Shown: positions 51,733 through 61,377 of the stretch, piece by piece
Numbering within the stretch: the first letter of the stretch is position 1
Layout: every line of letters starts with the position of its first letter
NCBI GenBank assembly: GCA_021790385.1
Contig: JAJYDW010000001.1
Location: 62,001 to 126,000 of the forward strand
Length of the DNA: 64,000 nt
Direction of reading: 5' to 3'
Origin: Planctomycetota bacterium
GTDB taxonomy: Bacteria > Planctomycetota > Phycisphaerae > WQYP01
Made by a program: the position numbers and the translations under genes
The notes under the pieces: model-generated
Database searches by the model: none
Told to the model about the DNA's origin: nothing
Seen by the model: the letters and a program-made list of their open reading frames with translations, nothing else

Positions 51733-53145
51733 TCAGATCTTTTCAGCGTCTGATAAATCCCGCTGTTTGGCAAGGGTGGTGAATATATCGCCTCGTTTTT
51801 CGTAATTAGGAAATTGATCGTACGAGGCGCACGCTGGAGACAGAACCACGTTTTTAACGTCCGCGAAAAACGGATCGGGTGAATGAAGCCAAAGTCGGGC
51901 TTGTTGAACCGCTGCGGCCAGCGTTTGGGTATAAACGAGCCTATTTTGCGGCAACAAGCCGGTCTGGGCGGACAAATCTATGATTTTTTGGCCGGTGGCA
52001 CCAATGCCCAGCACCCCAGCCGCGCGTTTGGCCAGAACGGCAGCCAGTTCGCCTAAGTCCAAGTGTTTGTCGTATCCGCCAACGATACAGATAAAAGATT
52101 TTTCCGGAAAGGCCTGCAAAGCGGTCAGCGTGGCAGCCGGCGTGGTGGCCTTGGAATCGTTATACCAGTAGATGCTATGGCCAGGTCGAACCGCATCGGT
52201 ATGCACCAGTTGGAGCCGATGCGGCAGGCCGGCAAATGTTTGCAGTGCAGCAATGGCGGCGGGTAGTTTATTGGAAAGACCCAGCGCTTTGACCACTGCC
52301 AGCGCCGCTTGGGCGTTGGATTGATTATGATCTCCCGGAACCAGCAAGTGAAGTTTTTCACTGCCACACACGCGATAAACCATGGTGCGCCCGGAGGCAT
52401 GCGACTGCCATTCGCTGACAGCAGCATCTTCTCCATTGAGAATGGCTACATCGGCGCGAGTTTGAAAGCGCAGGATATTTTTTTTTATGGCGGCATAATT
52501 GGCCAAGGTACCGTGGCGATCCAGATGGTTGGGGACCACATTGGTAACCACCGCCACGTGCGGAGACCAGCCGATGGCAGGTGTATCTTCCAGCATGAAG
52601 CTGGAAAGTTCGAGAACGACAATATCCTCAGATGCGATATTCGGCAGGTCCGCAAGCAGGGAATGGCCGATGTTGCCACCCATCCAGCATCGCCGGGGTG
52701 GGCTGCCGGCAAGGCAGGCAGTCAACGCCTGGCAGATCATGGCCGTGGTGGTGGATTTACCGACACTGCCGGTGATGCCCACAATTTTGGCGGTGCAGCG
52801 CTGCACAAATAAATTGATTTCCGTGGTGATGGGCACACCCTGGCGGATGGCGGCCTGCACAAAATCGGATTTTGCTTTATCCACGGCCGGATTCACCACC
52901 AACATTTCTGCGTGCTGCAAAATGGCCGTATCGTGCCCGCCGAGTGCAAATTCGCAGCCGGTTCCGGCCAGTTGGGCCACAGAATCGGCAAGTTTGTCGG
53001 CGGGTTCCATATCGGTGACAACCACCCGGCAACCTTGCTGACAAAGCCAGCGACTAACGCCCACACCGCCGCCAAATCGGCCCAGCCCCATTACCACAAC
53101 CCGCATCTGCGGAGAAACGGTGATGAACGGATGTTTTTGGGTCAT
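51733..53145 (-). CDS. murD: UDP-N-acetylmuramoylalanine--D-glutamate ligase
   Basis: A 470-residue Mur ligase adding D-glutamate to UDP-MurNAc-L-Ala in peptidoglycan synthesis. Family motifs are present: VVVMGLGRFGGGVGVSRWL at the N-terminus, MGGNIGHSLL, VLELSSFMLE, NHLDRHGTLANYAAIK, GDHNQSNAQAAL, YNDSKATTPAATLTAL and GGYDKHLDLGEL. The P-loop reads GITGSVGKSTTT where GTNGKTT is usual, so the Asn is Val. Despite this the other catalytic residues are kept, so it is probably functional. ATG 53145 is favoured; ATG 53106 is possible. pyrF lies 44 bp upstream. Confidence 0.92.
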   Translation of the reverse strand: MTQKHPFITVSPQMRVVVMGLGRFGGGVGVSRWLCQQGCRVVVTDMEPADKLADSVAQLAGTGCEFALGGHDTAILQHAEMLVVNPAVDKAKSDFVQAAIRQGVPITTEINLFVQRCTAKIVGITGSVGKSTTTAMICQALTACLAGSPPRRCWMGGNIGHSLLADLPNIASEDIVVLELSSFMLEDTPAIGWSPHVAVVTNVVPNHLDRHGTLANYAAIKKNILRFQTRADVAILNGEDAAVSEWQSHASGRTMVYRVCGSEKLHLLVPGDHNQSNAQAALAVVKALGLSNKLPAAIAALQTFAGLPHRLQLVHTDAVRPGHSIYWYNDSKATTPAATLTALQAFPEKSFICIVGGYDKHLDLGELAAVLAKRAAGVLGIGATGQKIIDLSAQTGLLPQNRLVYTQTLAAAVQQARLWLHSPDPFFADVKNVVLSPACASYDQFPNYEKRGDIFTTLAKQRDLSDAEKI

Positions 53146-53189
53146 GGTTTTCGGGCCTGGTGATAAGGGTTCAAAGCTGCCGGCGGCGG

Positions 53190-54140
53190 TCAGGGGCTGC
53201 TTTCGCCGAGAGCCGCGGCGATTTCGCTGCGGGTATCCAGTATCGATTGCAGCACGGCCTGGGACCACTGCTGGTCGGAAAAGTGGGCGTATTTTTTATC
53301 CTGATAGGCAAAAATAATTGAACGGCTGGCGGAAATCACCGCCCCGTGCCCGGCGCGGTCAAAGACGTGGGCGCAATCCTGCAGATTGCCGCCCTGGGCC
53401 CCGATACCGGGTATCAAAAAAAGCGTGTGCGGTAACGCCCGGCGCAAATGAATCAGCGAATCCCGCGTGGTGGCGCCTACCACCGCACCCACCGAACTGA
53501 AACCGCAGGCGCCCATAAGGCCCTGGCCCCAGGAATCTATAAGATCTGCCACGTGCTGGTAGAGTGGCCGCTTATCGGCGGCGGGAATTTCCTGAATTTC
53601 ACCGGCGCTGGGGTTGCTGGTGCGCAACAGAATAAAGACGCCTTTGCCCATCTTCCGGGCCGTATCCGTGAAGGGCTTGATTCCATCAAGACCAAAATAA
53701 GGATTGATGGTGATGGCATCAGGGCCGCCAAGATGGCCCAGGTCGCTAAAGTCGCTATCGGCCAGGGTGGCGGCGGCGTATTGTTCGGCGGTGTGGCCGA
53801 TATCGGCACGTTTCACATCGCCGATGACCAGCAGCCCGGCGGTTCGGGCTTCCTGCACCAGGCGACCATAAGCCTGCCAGCCCATCCATTGGTAACGCTC
53901 GAAATAGGCGCTGTTGATTTTCACTGCCGGTACGTGCGTGGCCGCCACGGCGATGATCTGTCGGCAGAATTCAACCATGGCGCTGACACAATCCGCAGCC
54001 CGGGTGGAATCATTCATGCCCGGCCGAGAGGTAATGGCCGTGGGCAGCTTTTCATACACGGGATCCAGCCCCAAAATCAAGGGGGTTTGCCTTTGATCGA
54101 TGGCGGCCAGCAGACGGTCGGCGAAATTGGCGGTAGCCAT
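53190..54140 (-). CDS. pyrF: Orotidine 5'-phosphate decarboxylase, type 2
   Basis: A 316-residue decarboxylase for the last step of UMP synthesis. The active-site motif VIGDVKRADIGHTAEQYA (D-x-K-R-x-D) is intact. LILGLDPVYEKLP, NPYFGLDGIKPF and FLIPGIGAQGGNL complete the TIM-barrel phosphate sites. The length over 300 and the long loops place it in the type 2 (PyrF-II) group. Between the FabZ-like dehydratase (30 bp upstream) and murD, probably one operon. Confidence 0.95.
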   Translation of the reverse strand: MATANFADRLLAAIDQRQTPLILGLDPVYEKLPTAITSRPGMNDSTRAADCVSAMVEFCRQIIAVAATHVPAVKINSAYFERYQWMGWQAYGRLVQEARTAGLLVIGDVKRADIGHTAEQYAAATLADSDFSDLGHLGGPDAITINPYFGLDGIKPFTDTARKMGKGVFILLRTSNPSAGEIQEIPAADKRPLYQHVADLIDSWGQGLMGACGFSSVGAVVGATTRDSLIHLRRALPHTLFLIPGIGAQGGNLQDCAHVFDRAGHGAVISASRSIIFAYQDKKYAHFSDQQWSQAVLQSILDTRSEIAAALGESSP

Positions 54141-54170
54141 GGCAAAATCCCCGGTGCGTACCCTGACGGC

Positions 54171-54680
54171 TTACGGCATGGATAAATTCAGCTCGCGGCG
54201 ATACAGGGCAAAGAGTTCCATAAACTGGGAATTGAACACAAAATTAAAATCTGGAAACTTCATCCCCGACATGTTCTGGTCAATATGAGAAAACATGAGG
54301 TCTACCGTGCCCACCGGCTGTTCCACCAGAGCACCGCCCTGCCAGGTACGGCAGGCAATGCGGCCTTCAATGGATGCACCGGTTTCGTTGAGCTGGCTGA
54401 TGGCGGCACGATAAACGATTTGTTCGCCGGGGCGAACCAACCGTTCAAACGTGGCCTGGTTAATCTTGGCGAGAATCACCTTTTCCTTGAATTCCCGCAC
54501 TGCCCCAACCAGAATGCCGCTGGTTTGTGCCATGCCTTCGATCATCAAGCTGGCGGGCATGATGGGGAAGCCGGGAAAATGATCGTGGAGATGATCTTCT
54601 GAAAGCGTAACATTTTTAATGGCCACGGCACTTTTGCCGGGCGCAAAGCTTTCAAAGCGGTCAATCCAGATCCAGCGCAC
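54171..54680 (-). CDS. FabZ-like 3-hydroxyacyl-ACP dehydratase
   Basis: A 169-residue single hot-dog domain. The catalytic histidine is in DHFPGFPIMPASL and the acid in MIEGMAQTSG, as in FabZ/FabA dehydratases that remove water from 3-hydroxyacyl-ACP during fatty-acid synthesis. The start is a GTG (54678-54680) supported by AAGGGG 7 bp upstream. A ~25-residue C-terminal extension (FPDFNFVFNSQFMELFALYR) goes beyond FabZ. It might serve fatty-acid or lipid-A-type synthesis. It lies just downstream of gap (14 bp). Confidence 0.85.
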   Translation of the reverse strand: MRWIWIDRFESFAPGKSAVAIKNVTLSEDHLHDHFPGFPIMPASLMIEGMAQTSGILVGAVREFKEKVILAKINQATFERLVRPGEQIVYRAAISQLNETGASIEGRIACRTWQGGALVEQPVGTVDLMFSHIDQNMSGMKFPDFNFVFNSQFMELFALYRRELNLSMP

Positions 54681-54694
54681 CCACCGGCCCCTTC

Positions 54695-55732
<1,038 letters not shown>

Positions 55733-55802
55733 TTATCATCATAAGTCCGGCCACGGAGCTACAACAACATGCTCCGCTGGCCGGGCGAATTCCAAGCCCG
55801 TG

Positions 55803-55832
55803 ATAGTACAGGATACCGGCGGGATAATGCAA
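55803..55832 (-). promoter_or_regulatory. Possible promoter of gap
   Basis: On the minus strand TTGCAT, an 18-bp spacer, then TACTAT, which would give an untranslated leader of about 75 bases before gap. Both hexamers deviate from consensus (3 and 4 of 6 matches). Confidence 0.35.
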
Positions 55833-55888
55833 GCGATTGAAATAGTCGTTGCGTGAGTAGAGTCAGGAGACAAGGCGCGGGGAAAAAT

Positions 55889-55914
55889 GCTCTCAGCATT
55901 CAGCGATCAGCCCA
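55889..55914 (+). repeat. CAGCGATCAG repeat family E, copy 3
   Basis: GCTCTCAGCATTCAGCGATC followed by AGCCCA. Short version of the arrays at 40862 and 43807. Confidence 0.45.
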
Positions 55915-55983
55915 GAGATTTGTTTCCCTGGGCACCTGTCACGCAGGCGTGGAGACATACAGCGTGGTGGCGGCCACCGGCGG

Positions 55984-56007
55984 TAAAAAACGTACCTGAC
56001 ACCTTTA
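55984..56007 (+). repeat. GTACCTGACACCTTT element
   Basis: TAAAAAACGTACCTGACACC followed by TTTA. Motifs of this kind are familiar from REP-like intergenic elements associated with RAYT transposases in several phyla. That link is from memory; no transposase is in the window. Confidence 0.35.
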
Positions 56008-56248
56008 ATTTTCCATGGATTGTTTCCTTAGGCCGTTATCTTGGCGACCTGTTGGTGCTTTGGTGAGGGTGGATTTGGTTTGCGGGTGGGTGGGGGTGAA
56101 GTAGGATGAGGATATGGTAATGGTTTTGGAAGGTGGCGCGACCAACGGTTGAGGGTTTATGGGCGTGAAGGGGTGAACATGTGGCGCCGGCCGCCTGGCG
56201 GCCACGCACAACGGGGTATGCTTTTGGCGGGCAGCGGACGGCTGTGGT

Positions 56249-56295
56249 TGTGGGGAAAACCGCTGGGATAAACCCAGCGGCTCGTTTGGGGGGGG
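56249..56295 (+). repeat. Hairpin repeat family B, copy 2
   Basis: ACCGCTGGG, loop ATAAA, CCCAGCGG-C with the preceding TGGGGAA shared with 41189-41235; one arm base differs. Intergenic. Confidence 0.7.
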
Positions 56296-56430
56296 AGTGT
56301 GCAGCGGTACTCGGCGAGTTTGGGCACATGGATTTCGCAGGATCCGCTTTCCTATATCAATGGGGCGGATACGTATTAGTGTGTGGGTGATGGTCCGCTT
56401 CCTTACGGGCGCGGCTCGGATTTTCGGAGG

Positions 56431-56465
56431 GCGGTCAGCGGGCGGTGGTCAGCTTTCAGCGGGCG
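56431..56465 (+). repeat. CAGCGG repeat family E, copy 4
   Basis: GCGGTCAGCGGGCGGTGGTC followed by AGCTTTCAGCGGGCG. Imperfect units as in the other copies. Confidence 0.45.
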
Positions 56466-56505
56466 ACGGGGATTAACCCCAAAGACAATGAGGGCTACGA
56501 ACTAA

Positions 56506-56634
56506 GGCCCGCGGGAGCAGGGGAACAGTTGAGCAGTGGAGCAGAAGGCGGCAGGGAGAAATGGATTTGAGATTTAAAATTTAATATTTCAAGCCCGTAG
56601 TGGATTGGGAAGGCGCGGCCACCAAGGTGGCCGG
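56506..56634 (+). repeat. Long dispersed repeat, copy 2
   Basis: Matches the minus strand of 13409-13536 along its whole length, including GGAACAGTTGAGCAGTGG, ATGGATTTGAGATTT, ATATTTCAAGCC and GTAGTGGATTGGGAAGGCGC. It is followed ~80 bp later by the SpoIIM-like gene. Non-coding. Confidence 0.75.
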
Positions 56635-56712
56635 CTCAGCGAACAGGATAAATGCGCTGTCAGGTGCGGATGGTAAATTGCCGTTTTTGTCTGTTGGAAG
56701 GACAATGGAGTC

Positions 56713-57738
56713 ATGGATATTAACCGGTTCATCGCCCGACGGGAAAACCAGTGGAAGCGCTTAACCGTGCTGACCGATAAAGCGGACCGTGATACCGCGC
56801 AGGGACTTACCGCATCGGAGGCGGAGGAATTTTTTGCGCTTTATCGCATGGCCTCCAATGATTTAAACCTGGTGCAGACGTACGGCGGAGGTTCCGCCCT
56901 GCTGGACTACCTGGAAATGCTGGTGGCCCGGGCCCTGCAGCACCTGGCGGTACCGCAACGGGTGCGGTTGTTTTCCGCATGGTGGCAAGTTTTAAGATAT
57001 GATTTTCCGGCTACGGTCCGCAAACAGTGGACGGCCCTGCTTCTTTCAGTCCTGATTATGGGCGTGGGAACCGTCGCCGGATACGCTATTACTGCGGCAC
57101 ACCCATCAACAGCCCTGACGTTTGTGCCGGCGGAATTTTTCCGACAGAGTCCCGCACACCGTGTGGCCGAGCACATTGCGACTGACAGTTCCCGGAAGTT
57201 CCATTACAGTGCAGAGAAGAACCTGTTTTTTTCGGTTTATCTGTTTACCCACAATATTGAAGTGGCGGTGATGACTTTTGCACTGGGGCTGACCTTTGGG
57301 CTGGGTACGGTGGTGATGTTATTTTTCAGCGGGGCGATGCTGGGGTCGCTGGGGCAGCGTTATCAGGCGGATCATGTGGGGACCTATTTTATTTCCTGGG
57401 TGGGACCGCACGGGGTACTGGAACTGCCGGCAATATGTATTGCCGCAACGGCAGGCCTGATGATTGCGCGGGCGATGTGGACGGGCGGCGGACGACACGG
57501 CGCGGTGTGGGCAAGCGTGCGGGACCAACGCCGGGATTTACTGAATCTGCTGATCGGTTGTGCGCACATGCTGGTGCTGGCGGGAGTGATTGAAGGGGGA
57601 TTCAGTCAGATTACCGCGCCGGTGCTGCCGTATTTTTTGAAGATATTTTTTGCCTGTGCCTTGTTTTGTGCGCTGATTGCCTACCTGTTTTTCATGCCAC
57701 TGAAAAAGCCGCAGTGGGATCCCGCCAACGACGAATGA
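56713..57738 (+). CDS. SpoIIM-like membrane protein
   Basis: A 341-residue member of the SpoIIM/DUF95 family. A helical cytoplasmic N-terminal ~90 residues (FIARRENQWKRLTVLTDKAD and LYRMASNDLNLVQTYGGG) precedes five or six membrane helices, with the family core FFSVYLFTHNIEVAVMTFAL, LGTVVMLFFSGAMLG and WVGPHGVLELPAI. In non-sporulating bacteria such proteins accompany MoxR-DUF58 clusters, and the neighbouring convergent genes here are exactly that. Exact function unknown. GGAG is 2 bp before the ATG, a short spacing. Confidence 0.88.
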   Translation: MDINRFIARRENQWKRLTVLTDKADRDTAQGLTASEAEEFFALYRMASNDLNLVQTYGGGSALLDYLEMLVARALQHLAVPQRVRLFSAWWQVLRYDFPATVRKQWTALLLSVLIMGVGTVAGYAITAAHPSTALTFVPAEFFRQSPAHRVAEHIATDSSRKFHYSAEKNLFFSVYLFTHNIEVAVMTFALGLTFGLGTVVMLFFSGAMLGSLGQRYQADHVGTYFISWVGPHGVLELPAICIAATAGLMIARAMWTGGGRHGAVWASVRDQRRDLLNLLIGCAHMLVLAGVIEGGFSQITAPVLPYFLKIFFACALFCALIAYLFFMPLKKPQWDPANDE

Positions 57739-57753
57739 AGCGCTGTGCGGTCC

Positions 57754-59064
57754 CTACGCCAACTGGCGGGATTTAATGGCCAGGTAGGCGTTGATGACCC
57801 CAAGGGTCAGGGTGTCGGCATTGGCTTCGATGAGACTGGCCCCGGCCATGGACAGCTTGCGTTTACGGCTGTCGCGTTCGGTGACCAGCTTGCGGGCGGC
57901 GATAGCCTGAAAGAAATGAGATGTGGTTGAGATTGGACCGTCGGCAATACGATCCAGCAATGTATCCCGCAGCGACACCACCTTCAAAAGATGGCGGTGG
58001 CGCAGCAGGACGGCGGAATCGAGCAGATTCTCGGCCAACTGTGGATCGTTGAGATCGGTGAAAAGAAAAATCATGCAACGTTTATTCTGGCGGAGGCGAA
58101 TGGCGGCGGCCATCGCGGCATAGGAGGGATATACCATTTCGGCCTGGCAATCGGCCAGGGCATCCAGCACGTGCCGCATAGCCAGAGATGATCCGGATGG
58201 TTTTATAAACGCGGTAACGGACTGGCGGAAAACCAGAGCACCCACGCGATCGTTCTGGCGGATCGCCACATGGCCGAGCATAATGGCAGCGTCAATAGCA
58301 CAATCCAGCATGGTACGGGTGCCGATGGAATTGGCCATCATACGGCCGGCGTCAAGGCAAAGCAGCACATCCTGCTGGCGCTCCACCTGAAAAACATTGG
58401 TCATCAGCCGTTGGTGATGGGCGGAACTTTTCCAGTTGATGTCACGGAAGTCATCGTCTGGAAGGTAATCTCGAAGCTGCTCAAATTCACGTCCACTGCC
58501 TAAAATGCGCCGCTGATGCAGGCCCATCATGGCCAGGGCGTGATGTTGGCGAAGAACTTCAAACCGGCGGATGTCCCGCAGGTTGGGGTAAATACGGATT
58601 GCCGGTGGTTGCGGGCCAGTGGTACGCCGCAGTGCCCAGGGCATGGGCAGACTCATGGTGATGATGGCGGGCTTTAATTGCAACGGGCCGCGGACTGCGG
58701 GGGTGATGGCCAGGGAAGTCAAAATGGACTCCCGTGGGGCGATGGCAAGGTGGATCGGCGGAGACTCGCCGGGCAAGCCGGCGGGCCAGGGCTGTTCCAA
58801 GGTGATGATGGTGCGGCGGGCGGAGAGATTTTCAATGCGATAGGCAAGTTGCAAGGGCGTGCCCATTTCGCCGCGCAGCGGAAATTCCGGCGTTATCCGC
58901 AGGGTGGTTTTGCGGAGGACTACGGAATCAAGGATCAATAACAGGGCCACAACAAGGTTCAGACTCAAGCCAACGGCCAGCAACGGCCGACTAAGCGCCG
59001 CCGGCAGCAGCAACGCCGAAATGGCCGCGAGAGACCAGATGCTTGCTTTCCCCGGTATGTTCAT
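57754..59064 (-). CDS. DUF58 domain protein
   Basis: A 436-residue protein with two N-terminal membrane helices (residues ~8-48, SLAAISALLLPAALSRPLL and VGLSLNLVVALLLILDSVVL), a beta-rich region and the DUF58 core REFEQLRDYLPDDDFRDINW-KSSA. A von Willebrand A-like fold follows, with DVLLCLDAGRMM as its metal-site strand. DUF58 proteins are partners of MoxR ATPases. Its ATG overlaps the MoxR stop by 4 bp, so the two are translated together. Role in this organism unknown, probably envelope protein assembly or metal insertion. Confidence 0.92.
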   Translation of the reverse strand: MNIPGKASIWSLAAISALLLPAALSRPLLAVGLSLNLVVALLLILDSVVLRKTTLRITPEFPLRGEMGTPLQLAYRIENLSARRTIITLEQPWPAGLPGESPPIHLAIAPRESILTSLAITPAVRGPLQLKPAIITMSLPMPWALRRTTGPQPPAIRIYPNLRDIRRFEVLRQHHALAMMGLHQRRILGSGREFEQLRDYLPDDDFRDINWKSSAHHQRLMTNVFQVERQQDVLLCLDAGRMMANSIGTRTMLDCAIDAAIMLGHVAIRQNDRVGALVFRQSVTAFIKPSGSSLAMRHVLDALADCQAEMVYPSYAAMAAAIRLRQNKRCMIFLFTDLNDPQLAENLLDSAVLLRHRHLLKVVSLRDTLLDRIADGPISTTSHFFQAIAARKLVTERDSRKRKLSMAGASLIEANADTLTLGVINAYLAIKSRQLA

Positions 59065-60035
59065 CGTGGAACCTCAAGCGAATCCATGATTTGATCGAGC
59101 ACTTCGGCCTTACGCGTGCCGGCCACTTCGGCATCGGCGGAAAGGGTGAGGCGGTGGGCGAGGACCGGCCCGACCAGCCGGGCGATATCATCCGGGGTTA
59201 CAAAATCGCGGCCATGAATCAAGGCCCAGGCTTTGCCGCACGTGAGAAGTGAAATAGAGGCACGCGGCCCGGCACCAAGGACGACGGATTCATGTTTCCG
59301 CGTGGCTCGGACCAGTTTTAAGAGATACTCCACAATGGCCGGTTCCACACGGACCCTGGCCAGATTCTCACGGGCCGCGGTGAGCTGCTCCAGGGTGAGC
59401 ACAGGGGCAATACCGGAGGCTTCCAGGCGATCCGGCGGATGGCCCTGGTCAATGGCGTCAAGGAGCTGGCGCTCGGATGCCTCATCGGGATAATCGACCG
59501 GAATTTTAAGCAGGAACCGGTCCTGCTGGGCTTCAGGCAGGGGATAGGTGCCTTCAAATTCCACTGGATTTTGGGTGGCAAAGACGGTAAAAACCGTGGA
59601 AAGCAGATGTCGCTGGCCATCAATGGTAACGTGCTGCTCACTCATGGCTTCGAGCAAAGCAGATTGCGTTTTGGCCGGGGCGCGGTTGATTTCATCGGCC
59701 AGCAAAAGATCGGTGAAGACTGGGCCTTGGTGGAGGTGGAATTCGTTGGCACCGGGGGTAAAAATGGTCGTACCGAGAATATCGGAGGGCATGAGATCCG
59801 GGGTAAATTGTATGCGTTTGGCGCGGCAGGAGAGCGTCATGGCCAGAGTTCGTACGCTCAATGTTTTGGCCGTTCCCGGCACACCCTCGAGCAGGGCGTG
59901 TCCACCGGCCAGTAGGGCGGTAAGCATGAGATCAATAAATGCTTCCTGTCCGCGAACCACTTTTTTAATTTCCGTCTTTGCGGCCTGCAGCGACTGGATT
60001 ATCGGTTGCAGGTTTGGATCCGGGGTTTCTACCAT
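59061..60035 (-). CDS. MoxR-family AAA+ ATPase
   Basis: A 324-residue AAA+ ATPase. Walker A is LEGVPGTAKT, Walker B is LLLADEINRAPAKTQSALLE, sensor 1 lies in FATQNPVEFEGTYPLPEAQQ and the arginine finger region is DRFLLKIPVDYP. MoxR enzymes act as chaperones that insert cofactors or remodel VWA-domain partners. AAGGAG lies 7 bp before the ATG. The gene overlaps the DUF4350 reading frame by 71 bp and the DUF58 start by 4 bp, in an uninterrupted operon. Confidence 0.95.
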   Translation of the reverse strand: MVETPDPNLQPIIQSLQAAKTEIKKVVRGQEAFIDLMLTALLAGGHALLEGVPGTAKTLSVRTLAMTLSCRAKRIQFTPDLMPSDILGTTIFTPGANEFHLHQGPVFTDLLLADEINRAPAKTQSALLEAMSEQHVTIDGQRHLLSTVFTVFATQNPVEFEGTYPLPEAQQDRFLLKIPVDYPDEASERQLLDAIDQGHPPDRLEASGIAPVLTLEQLTAARENLARVRVEPAIVEYLLKLVRATRKHESVVLGAGPRASISLLTCGKAWALIHGRDFVTPDDIARLVGPVLAHRLTLSADAEVAGTRKAEVLDQIMDSLEVPR

Positions 60036-61377
60036 GTTGTATCTCCTTAACCAGGTGCCAGGATTGGGTAATTAAATCAGCCAGCGTACGACGGCGGGCT
60101 GCTTTTCGGGCGTTGGATTTTGCAGAGGGTTCGGCCAGCCCGCGCTCTACCATCTGCAGACGTACCAGAATGGACTGCAACCCCTGCCGGACAGATTCGG
60201 GCTGTTTTTGCAGGTAGACGGGCATTTGTTCCGGACGGCAACGCAAGGCCGCGGCGATGCGGTGCGTGATTTCGTGGTTAACCCACTGAAATAGTTCCGG
60301 TTCGGAAAGAGAACTTTGGTAGAGGTGGCCGAGCATGGCAATATGTTCCACGCTCGAGCGGACCGGTCCTTTAGAATCGCCGGCCGGCACGGCCGGGTAG
60401 CCCCGGCAACTCCAGGCATAGGCCAGCAGCAGTACAATCAGTTCCAGCAGCGCCGGTATCAGGCCGTAACGGCGAAGGATATCCAAGGTGGTATAGTTAT
60501 GGCCCGCACCCAGGCTCCATTGGTCCAGAATGACTGGCTTATCGGGTAAAACGGCCTGCAAAAAATCCAGGTTACCGGCATGGGCTATGCCACCGTTGAG
60601 CATAAGCCACGGCGAGCCGACGAAAATTACGCGGCCTCGGCCCAGATGCCTTTCAATGACCACCGGTCCGAATTTCGTTTTGGCCAGAATCTGCCAATGC
60701 GTGTCCTTTTGGGGAATAATAAAGTAAGCCGGTGCCAGCAACTGCAAAAGGCGGCGCTGCGCGGGGAGGTGGGAACCGGCCGCACGGGAATAATGCCAGG
60801 GCACATTTTTAATCCATGGGGCAAGCAGGTGCGGGCTTCGCCCATTTTGCATGATGGTGACCCACGCCGGGGCATTTTCTGGCAGCAAAAACAGGTGGTG
60901 CGGAGGTGGGAGTTTGGCATGTTTTTTCTGGGGCGACTTATGGTGTTTGTGTTGGGCAGAGTCCCACGGTTTGGCCAGACCCAGGACACGTAACTTAAAA
61001 AACGCCGTCAAACCGGTGGCATTTTGTGTAAAGTCGATGAGCGTATTGCCATCGGCTATCCAGTGGAGCAAATGGGGATTGTAGTGTTTTGGGGTGGAAT
61101 AATCTTCCAGTATACCGGAAGTATAAGGATCTGTTGCATTGATCAGAACACCAGCAGTACCGTGGGGCAAAATGGGGTGAGTGAGCAGGGTAACGCGCCG
61201 GCCGGCGGCATGAAAAAATTGCGCCAATGCGGCAGACCCGTAGGGATCAAACCGGTAAGCACTGTAAAGCGGCATCTGGGAGCCACCACGTGCTGTGCTC
61301 CAGGCCAGATCGACCAGCAACCAGATCAACAAGGTAAAGAAGGCCAGGGCCAGGGAGACGGGTATGATTTTACGCAT
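59965..61377 (-). CDS. DUF4350 domain membrane protein
   Basis: A 470-residue protein. One helix at the N-terminus (IIPVSLALAFFTLLIWLLV), a periplasmic Rossmann-like DUF4350 domain with YSAYRFDPYGSAALAQFFHA and VIERHLGRGRVIFVGSPWLM, a second helix (ALLELIVLLLAYAWSC) and a ~130-residue cytoplasmic tail. Typical third member of MoxR-DUF58 clusters, unknown activity. ATG 61377 uses AGGAGG 6 bp upstream. The end overlaps moxR by 71 bp, and the start overlaps the DUF4129 gene by 8 bp. Confidence 0.88.
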   Translation of the reverse strand: MRKIIPVSLALAFFTLLIWLLVDLAWSTARGGSQMPLYSAYRFDPYGSAALAQFFHAAGRRVTLLTHPILPHGTAGVLINATDPYTSGILEDYSTPKHYNPHLLHWIADGNTLIDFTQNATGLTAFFKLRVLGLAKPWDSAQHKHHKSPQKKHAKLPPPHHLFLLPENAPAWVTIMQNGRSPHLLAPWIKNVPWHYSRAAGSHLPAQRRLLQLLAPAYFIIPQKDTHWQILAKTKFGPVVIERHLGRGRVIFVGSPWLMLNGGIAHAGNLDFLQAVLPDKPVILDQWSLGAGHNYTTLDILRRYGLIPALLELIVLLLAYAWSCRGYPAVPAGDSKGPVRSSVEHIAMLGHLYQSSLSEPELFQWVNHEITHRIAAALRCRPEQMPVYLQKQPESVRQGLQSILVRLQMVERGLAEPSAKSNARKAARRRTLADLITQSWHLVKEIQHGRNPGSKPATDNPVAAGRKDGN

